DNA of 64,000 nt from Pictodentalium vernedei (Eukaryota > Mollusca > Scaphopoda > Dentaliida > Dentaliidae), in contig CM062294.1 of assembly GCA_031216915.1 (NCBI GenBank), positions 35,300,936 to 35,364,935 of the forward strand, in the 5' to 3' direction. Of this stretch, positions 34,134 to 45,699 are shown in pieces (position 1 is the stretch's first letter; the number at the start of each line of letters is the position of its first letter). The notes below the pieces were generated by a model. The model had not been told where the DNA came from. It worked only from the letters and a program-made list of their open reading frames with translations, and did no database searches. The position numbers and the translations under genes are program-made.

Positions 34134-34378
34134 TTAACCCTTTAAACACGGAGGGTATCTTTCATGTAAGTTCAATGGAAGCAATTGGAAGAGTCCATAT
34201 TCATTATTTGGGGTGAGACCAATTAATATTTTCACCGTGCAGCCTTAGGGCTGCACGGTGAAAATTTTGATTGGTCCACTCCACACATTTAACTTGTAGC
34301 CATTCCACTTAATGACGTTATGACGTAGCTTGTGACCCGGCCAGAAAAAAAAATGGCCTCTGGTGTTCAAAGGATTAA
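34134..34378. mobile_element. TTAA-type MITE, family D (copy D2), complete
   Basis: TTAA at 34,134-34,137 and 34,375-34,378; ends CCCTTTAAACACGGAGGG and GGTGTTCAAAGGA. The centre (about 34,215-34,275) is a palindrome, AATATTTTCACCGTGCAGCC around TTAGGG. The right part carries ATGACGTTATGACGTAGC. Confidence 0.85.
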
Positions 34379-34379
34379 A

Positions 34380-35040
34380 GAGCTGTATGAATAAATCATT
34401 ACCGATCCTTCTTTCATTTCGTTGTTGATAACGTGGGTTATCTTTTTTGTCCCATTCGCAAATGAATTACCGATCCACAAGCCTACCGACCTTCCTGAAA
34501 TTCTTCATTACTGCCGACCCACCAATCTGTCTCTTATTTGCTTGGTGTTTTCGAGGTCAAATGTGGTAGCTAGGGAAAAAACATGGTACATTTTAGTAAA
34601 TTTTTAACATGCTTTACCATTAAATTCCGCCGTTTTTTTTGTTTTTGTTGTTTTGTTCGGTAGTTTGTGTGGGTGTGTGTTTCTTTTGGGGATGAGGGTG
34701 TTTGTTTGCTTTGTTGTTGCTGGGGGAGCTTAAAGAAACAACGTATTGTCACAGAAGAATCAATAAGCATTCGCTCAAATATGCCACACAAATAAATTTC
34801 AGTGATGACATTTAAACAAACCTTGAATAGTTTTCAAGTACTCTGTCAAATAAGAGATGTTGTCATGGGGGAACCAAGATCTTAAAAACCGATATGAAAA
34901 ATTTAAATAAGTTCAGGTACATGTATGAAATTAAAAAAAACTTATATCATATTGATATTCTCATTTCCAGCTTCACATGACCTTCGGTCTGAGAATTAAC
35001 TTTTCGTGTACCAAAGTAACTTTGTGGCGTGATATTTTGC
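34380..35040. other. No gene recognised
   Basis: Unremarkable AT-rich sequence with T/G runs. Confidence 0.4.
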
Positions 35041-35048
35041 GTTATACA

Positions 35049-35132
35049 CAGCAAAGTTGAACAACAATCTGAACATTTTACAAAAAAGGGCAATTTGCGC
35101 CCATACAACAACCCAATGCCGGAAAGGTGAGT
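35049..35132 (+). pseudogene. Short C-terminal fragment of a different non-LTR reverse transcriptase
   Basis: Encodes AKLNNNLNILQKRAICAHTT, a pattern usual after the thumb region of LINE reverse transcriptases (LQxRAIR-like). It is directly followed by the truncated 5' end of LINE A and is in frame with it, creating an accidental long ORF. No more of this element is visible upstream. Confidence 0.4.
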
Positions 35133-37936
35133 ACAGGGATGCGAAATGTAAGGGTAAATGGACCTGGGAGAGGAACGATAAGAAAACAATAATTGATTAT
35201 ATACTCACTGACATTAGCGTATGGAGGGAGGTTATAGATGTAGAAATAGATGACGAGGGAAAAAATGACATGGGTAGTGATCACAACCTGATAACAGTTA
35301 AGATTATGGGCAAAAAGACGAATAGAGACAGAAATACCTTCAAGGAAGTCTGGGGACTAAAACAAGGAGCCGACTGGAAGCAGTTTCGGGAAAAACTGAA
35401 ACCAAGTCTTGAATGTATACCTAGGGATGCAAATGTCCAGAGTATTTCAGATGGCATAGTAAATAGCCTAACAGAGGCAGGGAAGGATTGTATAGGAAGG
35501 GTGAGGGTCCCAACGAGAGAGCTCGGATACAGGGTTAACGAGGGACTGAAAAAGGCTATAAAAGAAAGGAAGGTAAAATGCGCTGCTTACAGAAGAAGTA
35601 GGAAGCTTAAAGGGGTGGATAACAATGACACGAGACTAATGAAAGGAGAATATGAACTGGCACGGAAAAAGGTGAATGAGATAAAGAATAATAATAGGAA
35701 GGAGCGCAATTGCAGTCTTGCCAGAACAATAAAGAAAACGGGGGGTTCGAGCTCAAACGTATTTTGGAACTGGGTAAATAAACGGGGGAAAAGTAGTGTG
35801 CAGAGTATCAAAGTGGATGGGGAAAGTACAGAAGATAAAGGCCGTATCGCTTCAGAGTTAGTCAAGCACTGGGAAAAGATAAACGATAGGCGATGGGGCA
35901 GTGGGTCCCCACCAAAAAGAAATACACTGGTGGAGGAGAACCTATCCAATCGTGTATGTAGCGAAATAACGGCAGAAGAAGTGCGGAACGTGGTCTCGAA
36001 ATTAAAAAATGGTAAAGCGGGAGGGACTGATGAAATTCCGAACGAATTCCTCAAAAATGGAGGGGAGGCACTTATTGAAGTCCTGACAAACCTTTTCAAC
36101 CTGGCTCTGCGAAAGCAAAAGGTCCCCAGAGAGTGGAGGGAAAGTAAGGTGTCGTTCATACACAAAAAGGAGGATAAGGAAGTTCTAGATAACTATAGGG
36201 GGATATCAGTTAGTAGTAACATCGGAAAAGTATTCTGTAAGGTCATATACGGTAGACTTGAGGAAGTTATTGAAGAGAAAGGTTTTTTAGGAGAAATTCA
36301 AAATGGTTTCAGGAAAGGTCGAAGAGTCACTGATCACCTATTTACACTCACCCAACTGATAGAATCAACAAAGGCTGAAAAGAAAAAGATGTTTCTGGCA
36401 TTTCTAGATGTGAAAAAAGCGTACGACCGAGTGTGGAGGGAAGGTATGTGGCGAAAGCTCGAGGGCATCGGACTGGGGGGTGACTTTGTGGGAATCATGA
36501 AAGCACTGTATACAGATGTGCAAAGCCAACTCAGTCTAGGGAGTATCACTACAAAACGAGTCCCTATGGATATAGGCCTCAAGCAGGGGTGTATCTTTTC
36601 ACCGATTTTGTTTGCATTGTATGTTAAAGATTTAGGGGACGAACTAATTCAGAGTGCGGAGGGGGTAAATGTTGGAGACATAAAGGTACCAGGCTTATAC
36701 TTTGCGGACGACATGGTGTTAATGTCTAGAACTGAACAGGGGCTAGAGAAATTGCTGGAAATTGTTGGTAGATATGGGAACACTTGGCGGCTCGAACTAA
36801 ATGAAAATAAAAGCAAGGTAATACCCGTTGGACGCAAGGTAGATATGACGAAGAGATGGAGAGTGGGGGAGTTCTCAATCCCCGAAGGGGAAAGCAAACA
36901 AATCACTGTAGGAGAAACGGGAGAGTATGAGTATCTAGGGGTAAGCATAAATATAACGGGAAGAGGGGTGTACAGAAATTACTCAGCCAAACTGATTCTG
37001 AAGGGGAAAAGAATTCTGAACCAACTAAAACTTTTAGGGAAAAATAGTTTCAACAAGGTCTTTGTGGGGAAAACACTGTGGGAGAGGGTGGGTTTACCAA
37101 GTATAACGTATGGCACGGACGTGATTCCATTAAACCGAACCGTTATTAAGAAGTTGGAAAGTACTCAGAATGATGCCGGCAGATGGATAACAGGGTCGAG
37201 TAATGCTGCAGCTTTGGAAGCAGTAAGGGGGGAGCTTGGGTGGATGAAAATCAAGGACAGGGTAGATTTGGGAAAACTGTGTTACTTTAACTACTTGAGA
37301 AACCTGCCTGACAACCGGTGGTGCAAATTGATGCTCGATACCATTTGGAATTCTAATATAGATACGGGGTGGTCAAAACATGTGAGGGAACTAATGGACA
37401 ATTACTCTATAGAGGTCACAAACATAGAAGTAGGAATGAAAGAAGGCAAAAGGTTTGTCAAAGAGAGAGTCATGGAAGATTGCAATCGAAACTGGCGAGC
37501 AGGGGTTAGCGTGAAAAGATCACTGCAGGGGTTACAATATAAAGAAAAGCCAGCTTTTGAGAAGTACCTAGATGGCACCTTTGGAGGGTCACTGCTGTTC
37601 AAACTGAGATCAAGATCACTGGAGCTTCGGGGAAAAATTGGGAGAGATGAAGAAAAGGGATGCCAAATGTGCCACTCTGGAGTAGTGGAGACCCTGGAAC
37701 ATTTTCTCTTGGAATGCCCACAGTATATACCTCATAGAATAAAATTTACTGGAAGAATAATGCAGAAGTGGGGTGAAGAAACAAAGGATAGATGGCTGAA
37801 GGGGGACACGAGGGAGAGGGTAGGAATGCTTATTGAAGAAATTGAAAAAGAGGAAGTGAGGGATACTATTAAGCAGTTTATATCTGAATGCTGGGAGGAG
37901 AGGAGGGGAAGAGGGGGTGGGGTGCAGGGGGAATGA
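35133..37936 (+). pseudogene. LINE A ORF2: endonuclease C-term and full reverse transcriptase
   Basis: The frame is open for about 930 codons. It has the end of the endonuclease (TIIDYILTDISVW, SDHNLITV) and then the RT domain: NGKAGGTDEIPNEFL, NYRGISVSSNIGKVFC, NGFRKGRRVTDHLF, AFLDVKKAYDRVWRE (first catalytic Asp), GLKQGCIFSPILFALYV and GLYFADDMVLMS (the xADD catalytic box). At the C-terminus is CQMCHSGVVETLEHFLLECP, a Cys-Cys-His-Cys knuckle. The reading frame is intact, but the endonuclease N-terminus and ORF1 are missing, so it cannot act in full. Only about 16 residue differences from LINE B over 930, so it is a young copy. Confidence 0.92.
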
Positions 37937-38002
37937 TGGCCTTCTCTTATGAGGACCGCGACAAATCAGCGGCTGGCCAAAGAGTTATTATTATATTATT
38001 AT
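35133..38002 (+). mobile_element. LINE copy A, 5'-truncated (CR1/L2-like group)
   Basis: Matches LINE B from inside the endonuclease to the 3' end. The 3' UTR is only about 65 bp (GGCCTTCTCTTATGAGGACC ... GCTGGCCAAAGAG), then an ATT-type short-repeat tail (TTATTATTATATTATTATG). The 5' truncation is typical of incomplete target-primed reverse transcription. No clear target-site duplication seen. Confidence 0.9.
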
Positions 38003-38149
38003 GTTCATTCCATTCCTTGTATGTTCATCGGTGTCCGACAATACAGGTCATTACTCACTGTATTAAAGGGTACAGACTCACAGAAGACTTAGGTTAAGAG
38101 GACAAGTGGTTCCCTTATTGTAAACAACCGAATACACAGTTTTTATCTC

Positions 38150-38735
38150 ACAATCAGGGCGTTTTTGCACTGTTACGCAACTAAAGTTTAATGTATCTGG
38201 GCCCTTGTTCCGAATCCGCATCAAGGGCCCCTGATACAAGCGCGTGATTCTGCTGTTGCCAAAACAACGGCATTAATATCATTTTTTGATCGCTTTGCGT
38301 TTTTCCTTTCAGAGAAAACAATATTAGGTGAGGCTAAGTCGAACCTAATATTGATTTCTCTGAGCCGTATATGACACTGTATCTGCCAACTAAACGCCCT
38401 GTAATGTATTTGTTATGCACGGCATGCTAAAATGTAACTGGGGAAGTTATCTCAACGAATAGTTAAATTATGCGCACTTTTCGGCATCTTGGGCTGGTTT
38501 GTAGCCTATTATTGGGATTTTCCTGAACGCTCGAGTCGAGGCTTCTCTCTTGAAGTTAAAGGATCAGCTTTCGCTATGAAATCTGGAAAACTCCACCTCA
38601 ATAAATGATGAACAGCATATTTTAAAATATAATAAACCTTTACACCAAGAGGGATATTTAATTCACCAGTAATTGTTGCAAAAGTTACAACCAAATTCAC
38701 GTTGAGGAAACAATACCAGTTTGATATCACAAAGC
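38150..38735 (-). mobile_element. Element J, second partial copy (reversed)
   Basis: Starts CTCACAATCAGGGCGTTTTT and matches the complement of 17,095-17,665, including the ATATTAGGT hairpin near 38,310-38,370 and TGCGCACTTTTCGGCATCTT. It ends near AACCAAATTCACGTTGAGG, so the other end of the element differs or is missing. It lies between LINE copies A and B. Confidence 0.78.
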
Positions 38736-39035
38736 GAATTACATGATGTCATTTAACCCTTTTGAACTCCTAAAACCGATATTTCGGTCCAATGCATCAA
38801 TGCGTCCCATTTTTGTCTAATTATAAGAGGTCTCTACATGGGTCATTGATGATAAAATAATAACTGCATTCTCCCTGTATTTTGATATTGCACTGATGCA
38901 TCTCACTGTAAGTGTACACAAAGGCGATACCATTCCAGAAAACGGGGCTTTCGAAGCACGGCCAACGCTGGTTCACACAACATCTATCGGGACGCCTGGT
39001 GGCTGACGCCATTTGACTTGCAGCACCGCTCGATA
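38736..39035. other. Spacer with possible TTAA-type terminus
   Basis: TTTAACCCTTTTGAACTCC at 38,753 looks like the end of another TTAA element. A 63-codon - strand frame (39,012-38,821, RRPDRCCVNQRWPCFESPVF) is Cys-rich but I do not recognise it. Confidence 0.3.
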
Positions 39036-39300
39036 AAACCTGTTATATACGTCGCACTACCGTCGACTCGAATTCAATTTAACTTGATTCGTTTGGAATC
39101 CGTCAAATCTTCATTTGATATGTACGATCGTACTACTGTCGATTCGAATTCAATTGACGCAGGACTTCAACTCAAATGTTTGAGTCTACACACAAATCTT
39201 ATGTGATATCTAAACATATCCTTTAATTGTGTACATGTAATAATAATAATAACTCTTTGGCCAGCCGCTGATTTGTCGCGGTCCTCATAAGAGAAGGCCA

Positions 39301-42300
39301 TCATTCCCCCTGCACCCCACCCCCTCTTCCCCTCCTCTCCTCCCAGCATTCAGATATAAACTGCTTAATAGTGTCCCTCACTTCCTCTTTTTCAATTTCT
39401 TCAATAAGCATTCCTACCCTCTCCCTCGTGTCCCCCTTCAGCCATCTATCCTTTGTTTCTTCACCCCACTTCTGCATTATTCTTCCAGTAAATTTTATTC
39501 TATGAGGTATATACTTTGGGCATTCCAAGAGAAAATGTTCCAGGGTCTCCACTACTCCAGAGTGGCACATTTGGCATCCCTTTTCCCCATCTCTCCCAAT
39601 TTTTCCCCGAAGCTCCAGTGATCTTGATCTCAGTTTGAACAGCAGTGACCCTCCAAAGGTGCCATCTAGGTACTTCTCAAAAGCTGGCTTTTCTTTATAT
39701 TGTAACCCCTGCAGTGATCTTTTCACGCTAACCCCTGCTCGCCAGTTTCGATTGCAATCTTCCATGACTCTCTCTTTGACAAACCTTTTGCCTTCTTTCA
39801 TTCCTACTTCTATGTTTGTGACCTCTATAGAGTAATTGTCCATTAGTTCCCTCACATGTTTTGACCACCCCGTTTCTATATTAGAATTCCAAATGGTATC
39901 GAGCATCAATTTGCACCACCGGTTGTCAGGCAGGTTTCTCAAGTAGTTAAAGTAACACAGTTTTCCCAAATCTACCCTGTCCTTGATTTTCATCCACCCA
40001 AGCTCCCCCCTTACTGCTTCCAAAGCTGCAGCATTACTCGACCCTGTTATCCATCTGCCGGCATCATTTTGAGTATTTTCCAACTTCTTAGTAACGGTTT
40101 GGTTTAATGGAATCACGTCCGTGCCATACGTTATACTTGGTAAACCCACCCTCTCCCACAGTGTTTTCCCCACAAAGACCTTGTTGAAACTATTTTTCCC
40201 TAAAAGTTTTAGTTGGTTCAGAATTCTTTTCCCCTTCAGAATCAGTTTGGCTGAGTAATTTCTGTACACCCCTCTTCCCGTTATATTTATGCTTACCCCT
40301 AGATACTCATACTCTCCCGTTTCTCCTACAGTGATTTGTTTGCTTTCCCCTTCGGGGATTGAGAACTCCCCCACTCTCCATCTCTTCGTCATATCTACCT
40401 TGCGTCCAACGGGTATTACCTTGCTTTTATTTTCATTTAGTTCGAGCCGCCAAGTGTTCCCATATCTACCAACAATTTCCAGCAGTTTCTCTAGCCCCTG
40501 TTCAGTTCTAGACATTAACACCATGTCGTCCACAAAGAATAAGCCTGGTATCTTTATGTCTCCAACATTTACCCCCTCCGCACTCTGAATTAGTTCGTCC
40601 CCTAAATCTTTAACATACAATGCAAACAAAATCGGTGAAAAGATACACCCCTGCTTGAGGCCTATATCCATAGGGACTCGTTTTGTAGTGATACTCCCTA
40701 GACTGAGTTGGCTTTGCACATCTGTATACAGTGCTTTCATGATTCCCACAAAGTCACCCCCCAGTCCGATGCCCTCGAGCTTTCGCCACATACCTTCCCT
40801 CCACACTCGGTCGTACGCTTTTTTCACATCTAGAAATGCCAGAAACATCTTTTTCTTTTCAGCCTTTGTTGATTCTATCAGTTGGGTGAGTGTAAATAGG
40901 TGATCAGTGACTCTTCGTCCTTTCCTGAAACCATTTTGAATTTCTCCTAAAAAAACCTTTCTCTTCTATAACTTCCTCTAGTCTACCGTATATGACCTTA
41001 CAGAATACTTTTCCGATGTTACTACTAACTGATATCCCCCTATAGTTATCTAGAACTTCCTTATCCCCCTTTTTGTGTATGAACGACACCTTACTTTCCC
41101 TCCACTCTCTGGGGACCTCTTGCTTTCGCAGAGCCAGGTTGAAAAGGTTTGTCAGGACTTCAATAAGTGCCTCCCCTCCATTTTTGAGGAATTCGTTCGG
41201 AATTTCATCAGTCCCTCCCGCTTTACCATTTTTTAATTTCGAGACCACGTTCCGCACTTCTTCTGCCGTTATTTCGCTACATACACGATTGGATAGGTTC
41301 TCCTCCACCAGTGTATTTCTTTTTGGTGGGGACCCACTGCCCCATCGCCTATCGTTTATCTTTTCCCAGTGCTTGACTAACTCTGAAGCGATACGGCCTT
41401 TATCTTCTGTACTTTCCCCATCCACTTTGATACTCTGCACACTACTTTTCCCCCGTTTATTTACCCAGTTCCAAAATACGTTTGAGCTCGAACCCCCCGT
41501 TTTCTTTATTGTTCTGGCAAGACTGCAATTGCGCTCCTTCCTATTATTATCCTTTATCTCATTCACCTTTTTCCGTGCCAGTTCATATTCTCCTTTCATT
41601 AGTCTCGTGTCATTGTTATCCACCCCTTTAAGCTTCCTACTTCTTCTGTAAGCAGCGCATTTTACCTTCCTTTCTTTTATAGCCTTTTTCAGTCCCTCGT
41701 TAACCCTGTATCCAAGCTCTCTCGTTGGGGCCCTCACCCTTCCTATACACTCCTTCCCTGCCTCTGTTAGGCTATTTACTATGCCATCTGAAATACTCTG
41801 GACATTTGCATCCCTAGGTATACATTCAAGATTTGGTTTTAGTTTTTCCCGAAACTGCTTCCAGTCGGCTCCTTGTTTTAGTCCCCAAACTTCCTTGAAG
41901 GTATTTCTGTCTCTATTCGTCTTTTTGCCCATAATCTTAACTGTTATCAGGTTGTGATCACTACCCAAGTCATTTTTTCCCTCGTCATCTATTTCTACAT
42001 CTATAACCTCTCTCCATACGCTAATGTCAGTGAGTATATAATCAATTATTGTTTTCTTATCGTTCCTCTCCCAGGTCCATTTACCCTTACATTTCGCATC
42101 CCTGTTCAGGATCTTTAAACCAAGCTCTTTTGATAGGTCCAACATCTTCCTCCCATTCGTGTTAATTTTCCTATCACCTCCCTGTATGCCCTCCTCCTTA
42201 TCCCCGATGTGCCCATTGAAGTCCCCCATTAGGACAATACTGAACCCTCTGCTCCCAAGCTCTGTGATATTCGATCTAAGAGTTGTATATATTGAATCAT

Positions 42301-42712
42301 TCCACTCGGGCTTACTTCCCTCCACTGCTAAGTATACAACACCAACGGCAACACTCCTGCTTCCTAACTTGATTTTTGCCCAGACTATTTCGTTGGATAC
42401 TGGGATCTGAGTCCTTGCTTCTGTGAGATCTGTAATCAATGAGGGCTGTAATTCCTCTTTAGCGTAGATGCCAACACCCCCACCCCGTTTCTGACCCTCA
42501 GTTCGCCCAGCTCCTATCCACACGCAACCCTTCATCTGATCAACCCGCTCATCCCGTCGTATCCACGTCTCACTTAGACCCATTATATCGAAGTCTCCTT
42601 CGTCCATCATTGTTGATATTTCGCTTACTTTCTTGTGCAGACCCTGGATGTTGCAGTACCCAAACTTAATGAATCTTTGTTTTTTGTCATCACTGGCACA
42701 TTATTATAACCC
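39301..42712 (-). pseudogene. LINE B ORF2: endonuclease-reverse transcriptase with one frameshift
   Basis: Part one (to about 40,950) starts in an open frame at 42,712 with FGYCNIQGLHKKVSEI before the first ATG (42,610). It contains the AP-endonuclease-like motifs GLSETW (residue 11 after that ATG), LMGDFNGHIG (about 128) and SDHNLIT (about 217), then the first RT blocks. At 40,949-40,955 a run of seven A (six in copy A) shifts the frame inside EEKGFLGE. Part two (40,848-39,301) has FLDVKKAYDRVWRE, KQGCIFSPILFALYV, FFVDDMVLMS (xVDD where A and C have xADD) and the CQMCHSGVVETLEHF knuckle. One base away from a complete ORF; the indel could be an assembly error. Confidence 0.9.
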
Positions 42713-42779
42713 TGGTATGTCCCTGTATTGTGCATGTTTGTTGTTCTTCCTATGTTCCCAGCATTTGTGCCACTCTGGG

Positions 42780-44216
42780 TTACCGGCTGTGGTCCCCTAC
42801 CCCCCTTTTCTCCAAAAAAGGCCCAGCCACCTGTAAGATTTTTTGGCCCAACAGGTCTGTACCCATCCTACTTAAGTGCAATCCGTCTCGCCCATACAAC
42901 TCTCCTTGTCCCCAGAATGAATCCCAGTGGTCAATGAAATGTACTCCCAAGTCTTTGCAGTGCTCTCCCAGCTCCTCGTTTAGTGCCATAATCCGCGAGT
43001 TCCTCTCATTCCCACCACCCATAACGGGGAGCACCCCTGAAACGATGATCCGAGCATTCCTGCTAAGTAGCTTACTAATTAGGTCCTTGTATGTGTCCAC
43101 CAAACGAACTGATTTCCTCTCCCTGATGTTATTGGACCCCACATGTAATACCACTACCGGATCAGGCCCCGACCCAGCTACAATACCGTCCACTCTATCC
43201 CTCAGGTCCTCCACTTTAGCCCCCGGAAAGCACAGAACTGTTCTATTTTTACTGTCCGGACCACAGACAACCTTGTCGATCCCCCGAACTATGCTACTTC
43301 CCGCAACCACCAACTTACTTTTGGACCTCGCCCTATTTATCTCCTCTAGTCTCCTATTGTTTACAGCGTCCTCTTCCTCTCCAACAGCCCCACTCGGAAT
43401 CACTATCGGTATCGGTATCTTTGACCTAGGATTACTCCTATCCTTGTCCCTCCGTCTCTTTCCAGGCCCTGAACTACCTGGACTACTCCCCTGGTCTTCC
43501 CCCGGATCCCTCCTCCTCTTTCCTGGCCTAGACCCCAAGCTACTATCTGTTGCAACTACCTCCATCTCCTCCTCTGTCTCTTCCGAATCGAGCACATCAA
43601 ATCTGTTTTTGGTGCTGCACTCCCCACTGCCTTTGGACTTTACACCCCTATCTACCTGCTTCTCTGGTCCCCCTTTCCTACCACTTTTGGTAGTCCACGC
43701 CAAACGCTTTACAGCATTGCTCCGGCCTGGGCCCCCCTCATCTGTCCTACGTACTTTTCTAGCAGCCCCCACCTCATCACCTACCTCATTCACATCAAAG
43801 GTTCTACCCCCATGTTTCCTCTTGGAACCACGGACAACCTTCCATCCTTCTCGGAAAGCCACTTTCACAGGCGTAACTCCAGACAGCCCCGCCCTACCAA
43901 GTTTTCCCTTCAGCTCAGCAATCTCCCCCTCAAACTTAACAATTGTCTCAAGTAGGCGGAGGATTTCCTGACAGTTTGCACATACCTCTCCATATCCCAT
44001 CGAGCGACAGTCCCCATACATCATAGAACACTGTTTACAAACTTCAAGCCCAATATCGCCATCGGTGGCCCCACCAACCCGGCTCTGACCGACACCCCCA
44101 GTGACCTCTGTCTGCACACCAATACTTACTCCGTTGGCACCGTTGACCTGGACCGCGATATTACACGTATTTACCTCCATACTTACCTCCGTCTGAACAG
44201 ACTTGCTCGCCATCAT
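42780..44216 (-). CDS. LINE B ORF1 protein: Cys cluster, coiled coil, SGNH esterase
   Basis: Intact, 478 residues from the first ATG (MMASKSVQTEV); the frame is open a little further upstream without ATG. Residues 60-82 hold CKQC...CANC, a Cys-rich zinc-type motif, followed by a short coiled coil (LLETIVKFEGEIAELKGKL) and a basic, low-complexity middle with KRRRD repeats. The C-terminal 180 residues form an SGNH hydrolase: LVVAGSSIVRGI (nucleophile Ser block), VLHVGSNNIRE (G-x-N block), and GRDGLHLS (Asp-x-x-His block). Esterase-bearing ORF1 proteins are known from CR1/L2-type LINEs, where the domain may act on lipids or RNP location. The protein acts in the LINE RNP with ORF2. It is not a host enzyme, given its position directly upstream of ORF2. 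Confidence 0.9.
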   Translation of the reverse strand: MMASKSVQTEVSMEVNTCNIAVQVNGANGVSIGVQTEVTGGVGQSRVGGATDGDIGLEVCKQCSMMYGDCRSMGYGEVCANCQEILRLLETIVKFEGEIAELKGKLGRAGLSGVTPVKVAFREGWKVVRGSKRKHGGRTFDVNEVGDEVGAARKVRRTDEGGPGRSNAVKRLAWTTKSGRKGGPEKQVDRGVKSKGSGECSTKNRFDVLDSEETEEEMEVVATDSSLGSRPGKRRRDPGEDQGSSPGSSGPGKRRRDKDRSNPRSKIPIPIVIPSGAVGEEEDAVNNRRLEEINRARSKSKLVVAGSSIVRGIDKVVCGPDSKNRTVLCFPGAKVEDLRDRVDGIVAGSGPDPVVVLHVGSNNIRERKSVRLVDTYKDLISKLLSRNARIIVSGVLPVMGGGNERNSRIMALNEELGEHCKDLGVHFIDHWDSFWGQGELYGRDGLHLSRMGTDLLGQKILQVAGPFLEKRGVGDHSR

Positions 44217-45007
44217 CAAGACAAAATTACGCGATCGGACAGGGAAAATTGTAAACACGCGACAAAAGGCAACACGACGAACCGTTCGACAACTTAGCGC
44301 TCACAGTTTTATTTAAGACCTCCTAACTTTGTCCCAGTTACTATACTAAACTAACTCCCCACAAAGTTGAATAAAATAACCTGAAAATGAAATATATATG
44401 ATTAGTAAACAATAAAAATACTTAATTTCGATTCGTAACCAAGGAGACTTCTTCTGTATACTTGCGGATCGAGACAAGGAATACATTTAACTATGGCTTA
44501 ATTTTATTTATACTGACGTTCCATCATCGCTTAGAATTTTCTTTGGAGATTGTCTTTCGTATGGTAAGGTTTTTTTAGTTTGACCTGCAAAAACAGACAT
44601 ATTTGTTCGCCGTTTATAGTGCTTTAATGGGGTAACATGGCGCTTAATGTTTTAAAAGAAAATTGAAAAGTAGTGTCTGTATAGCTTAGTTGGTTACTCT
44701 CTACTCCTTCCCCAAACCAAGAAAAGAAAATAATTCCCAAATTCGAATTAGATCCGTGTTAGTTTGAGACGACGACGCATAGCCGTCGACTCGAATTCAA
44801 TTCCACTGCGAACGCTATTGAAAATTGTAAATTACGTCACGACATTCGGTGTTGTCCTTATAGCATAACATTATCATATCATTTGCATTTAACTCGAGTC
44901 AACGGTGATGCGACGTCTATAAGCAGCTCGGATCTAATTCAAGTTTAGGAATTAGACTCGTCAGACTGACACGAAAATTTGTCTGAAGTTCTTCTACTCG
45001 CATTTAA

Positions 45008-45140
45008 AGGTTATATGCCCCGCACTGCGGTCGACTCGAATTCAATTATTTGAAATTAATTGAATTCGACGCGACGGTAATGCGACGTATATAACAGGTC
45101 TAACGCTTCCGCAGCCGCCGCCGCCGCCGCCGCCTCCAAC
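45008..45140. repeat. Palindrome end of element K and a (GCC)n run
   Basis: GTTATATGCCCCGCACTGCG plus GTCGACTCGAATTCAATT folds on AATTGAATTCGACGCGACGG plus TAATGCGACGTATATAAC. A (GCC)8-like run follows at 45,114-45,137. Confidence 0.75.
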
Positions 45141-45618
45141 CTCTTTCAAGCAGTGCGTATGTGAGAGAGACAAGAAATATAGTACCGTCCGTTAAAAGTC
45201 CTCAGTGTCAAAACGCATCTTTGCAGTTTCACGAAATTGTAAGCGTTTAGTTTTCTGGGAACGATGTGTAACCTTCTCGTCGCCTTTTCGACTTTTGAAA
45301 CTGTGCGTTAGCCCCGCGGTAACATCACAAATACTTTATTTATTTCCTCTTCTTCTCTTTTTTGTCACCTGATCCGTGTATGATGGGTGTCTCGTCTCGA
45401 CAAGTGAATTCGTCTTTCTCACTAATATTACTTGGAATTTCGGAGGTCAAGTCAGACATGTATGCTTTGAAGTAACAAAATGTAACATAAATGTTTTGAC
45501 TGGTTGAGTGCTAGAAGCCACTATCAGGGCTTTCACAAAAACAAGGATACCAGAGTAAAAGCCAATATTTTCCTTTCCTCTGTTTCATATTTAGTCAAAG
45601 GAAAATAATGTTTTGTTT

Positions 45619-45695
45619 ATATAAATTTGTTTTATCACAAATTATTGAACGGTGCCTGTGGACACTGTTCAATAATTTGTAATAAAGCAAATTTT
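45619..45695. repeat. Palindrome
   Basis: AATTTGTTTTATCACAAATT and ATTTGTAATAAAGCAAATTT flank ATTGAACGGTGCCTGTGG, with arms interrupted by a few mismatches. Confidence 0.7.
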
Positions 45696-45699
45696 GCTG

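Larger units (their letters stand above)
39238..44330 (-). mobile_element. LINE copy B, nearly full length (CR1/L2-like group)
   Basis: On the - strand, in order: a short 5' region, ORF1 (44,216-42,780), a linker of about 70-170 bp, ORF2 (about 42,712-39,301), a 3' UTR of about 60 bp and a TTATTATTATTA tail. Reading frames are intact except for one homopolymer frameshift in ORF2. The 5' boundary is not resolved; ORF1 has about 40-100 bp of upstream sequence of uncertain origin. The nearest relatives in the window are A (young) and C (older). Confidence 0.9.
39039..45098. mobile_element. Foldback element K, split by LINE B
   Basis: The left end CCTGTTATATACGTCGCACT (39,039) is complemented by the right end GCGACGTATATAACAGG (to 45,098). 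Box GTCGACTCGAATTCAATT or close variants occurs at about 39,063, 39,137, 44,785 and 45,031, and reversed near 45,055. The right part includes a palindrome at about 45,008-45,098. Without LINE B the element would be about 1 kb. I infer that LINE B inserted into it. Confidence 0.55.

Noticed and set aside
35587..36948. - strand ORFs antisense to LINE A (and the matching + strand ones over LINE B and C)
   Set aside because: Shadow frames of conserved LINE coding sequence; same frames appear over each copy.
42730..43971. 413-codon + strand ORF
   Set aside because: Antisense to LINE B ORF1; Ser/Pro/Leu-rich as expected from the opposite strand of the basic middle region.
42780..44216. A host SGNH esterase gene
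   Set aside because: Intronless, directly upstream of a LINE endonuclease-RT, and the same domain precedes the endonuclease in LINE C.
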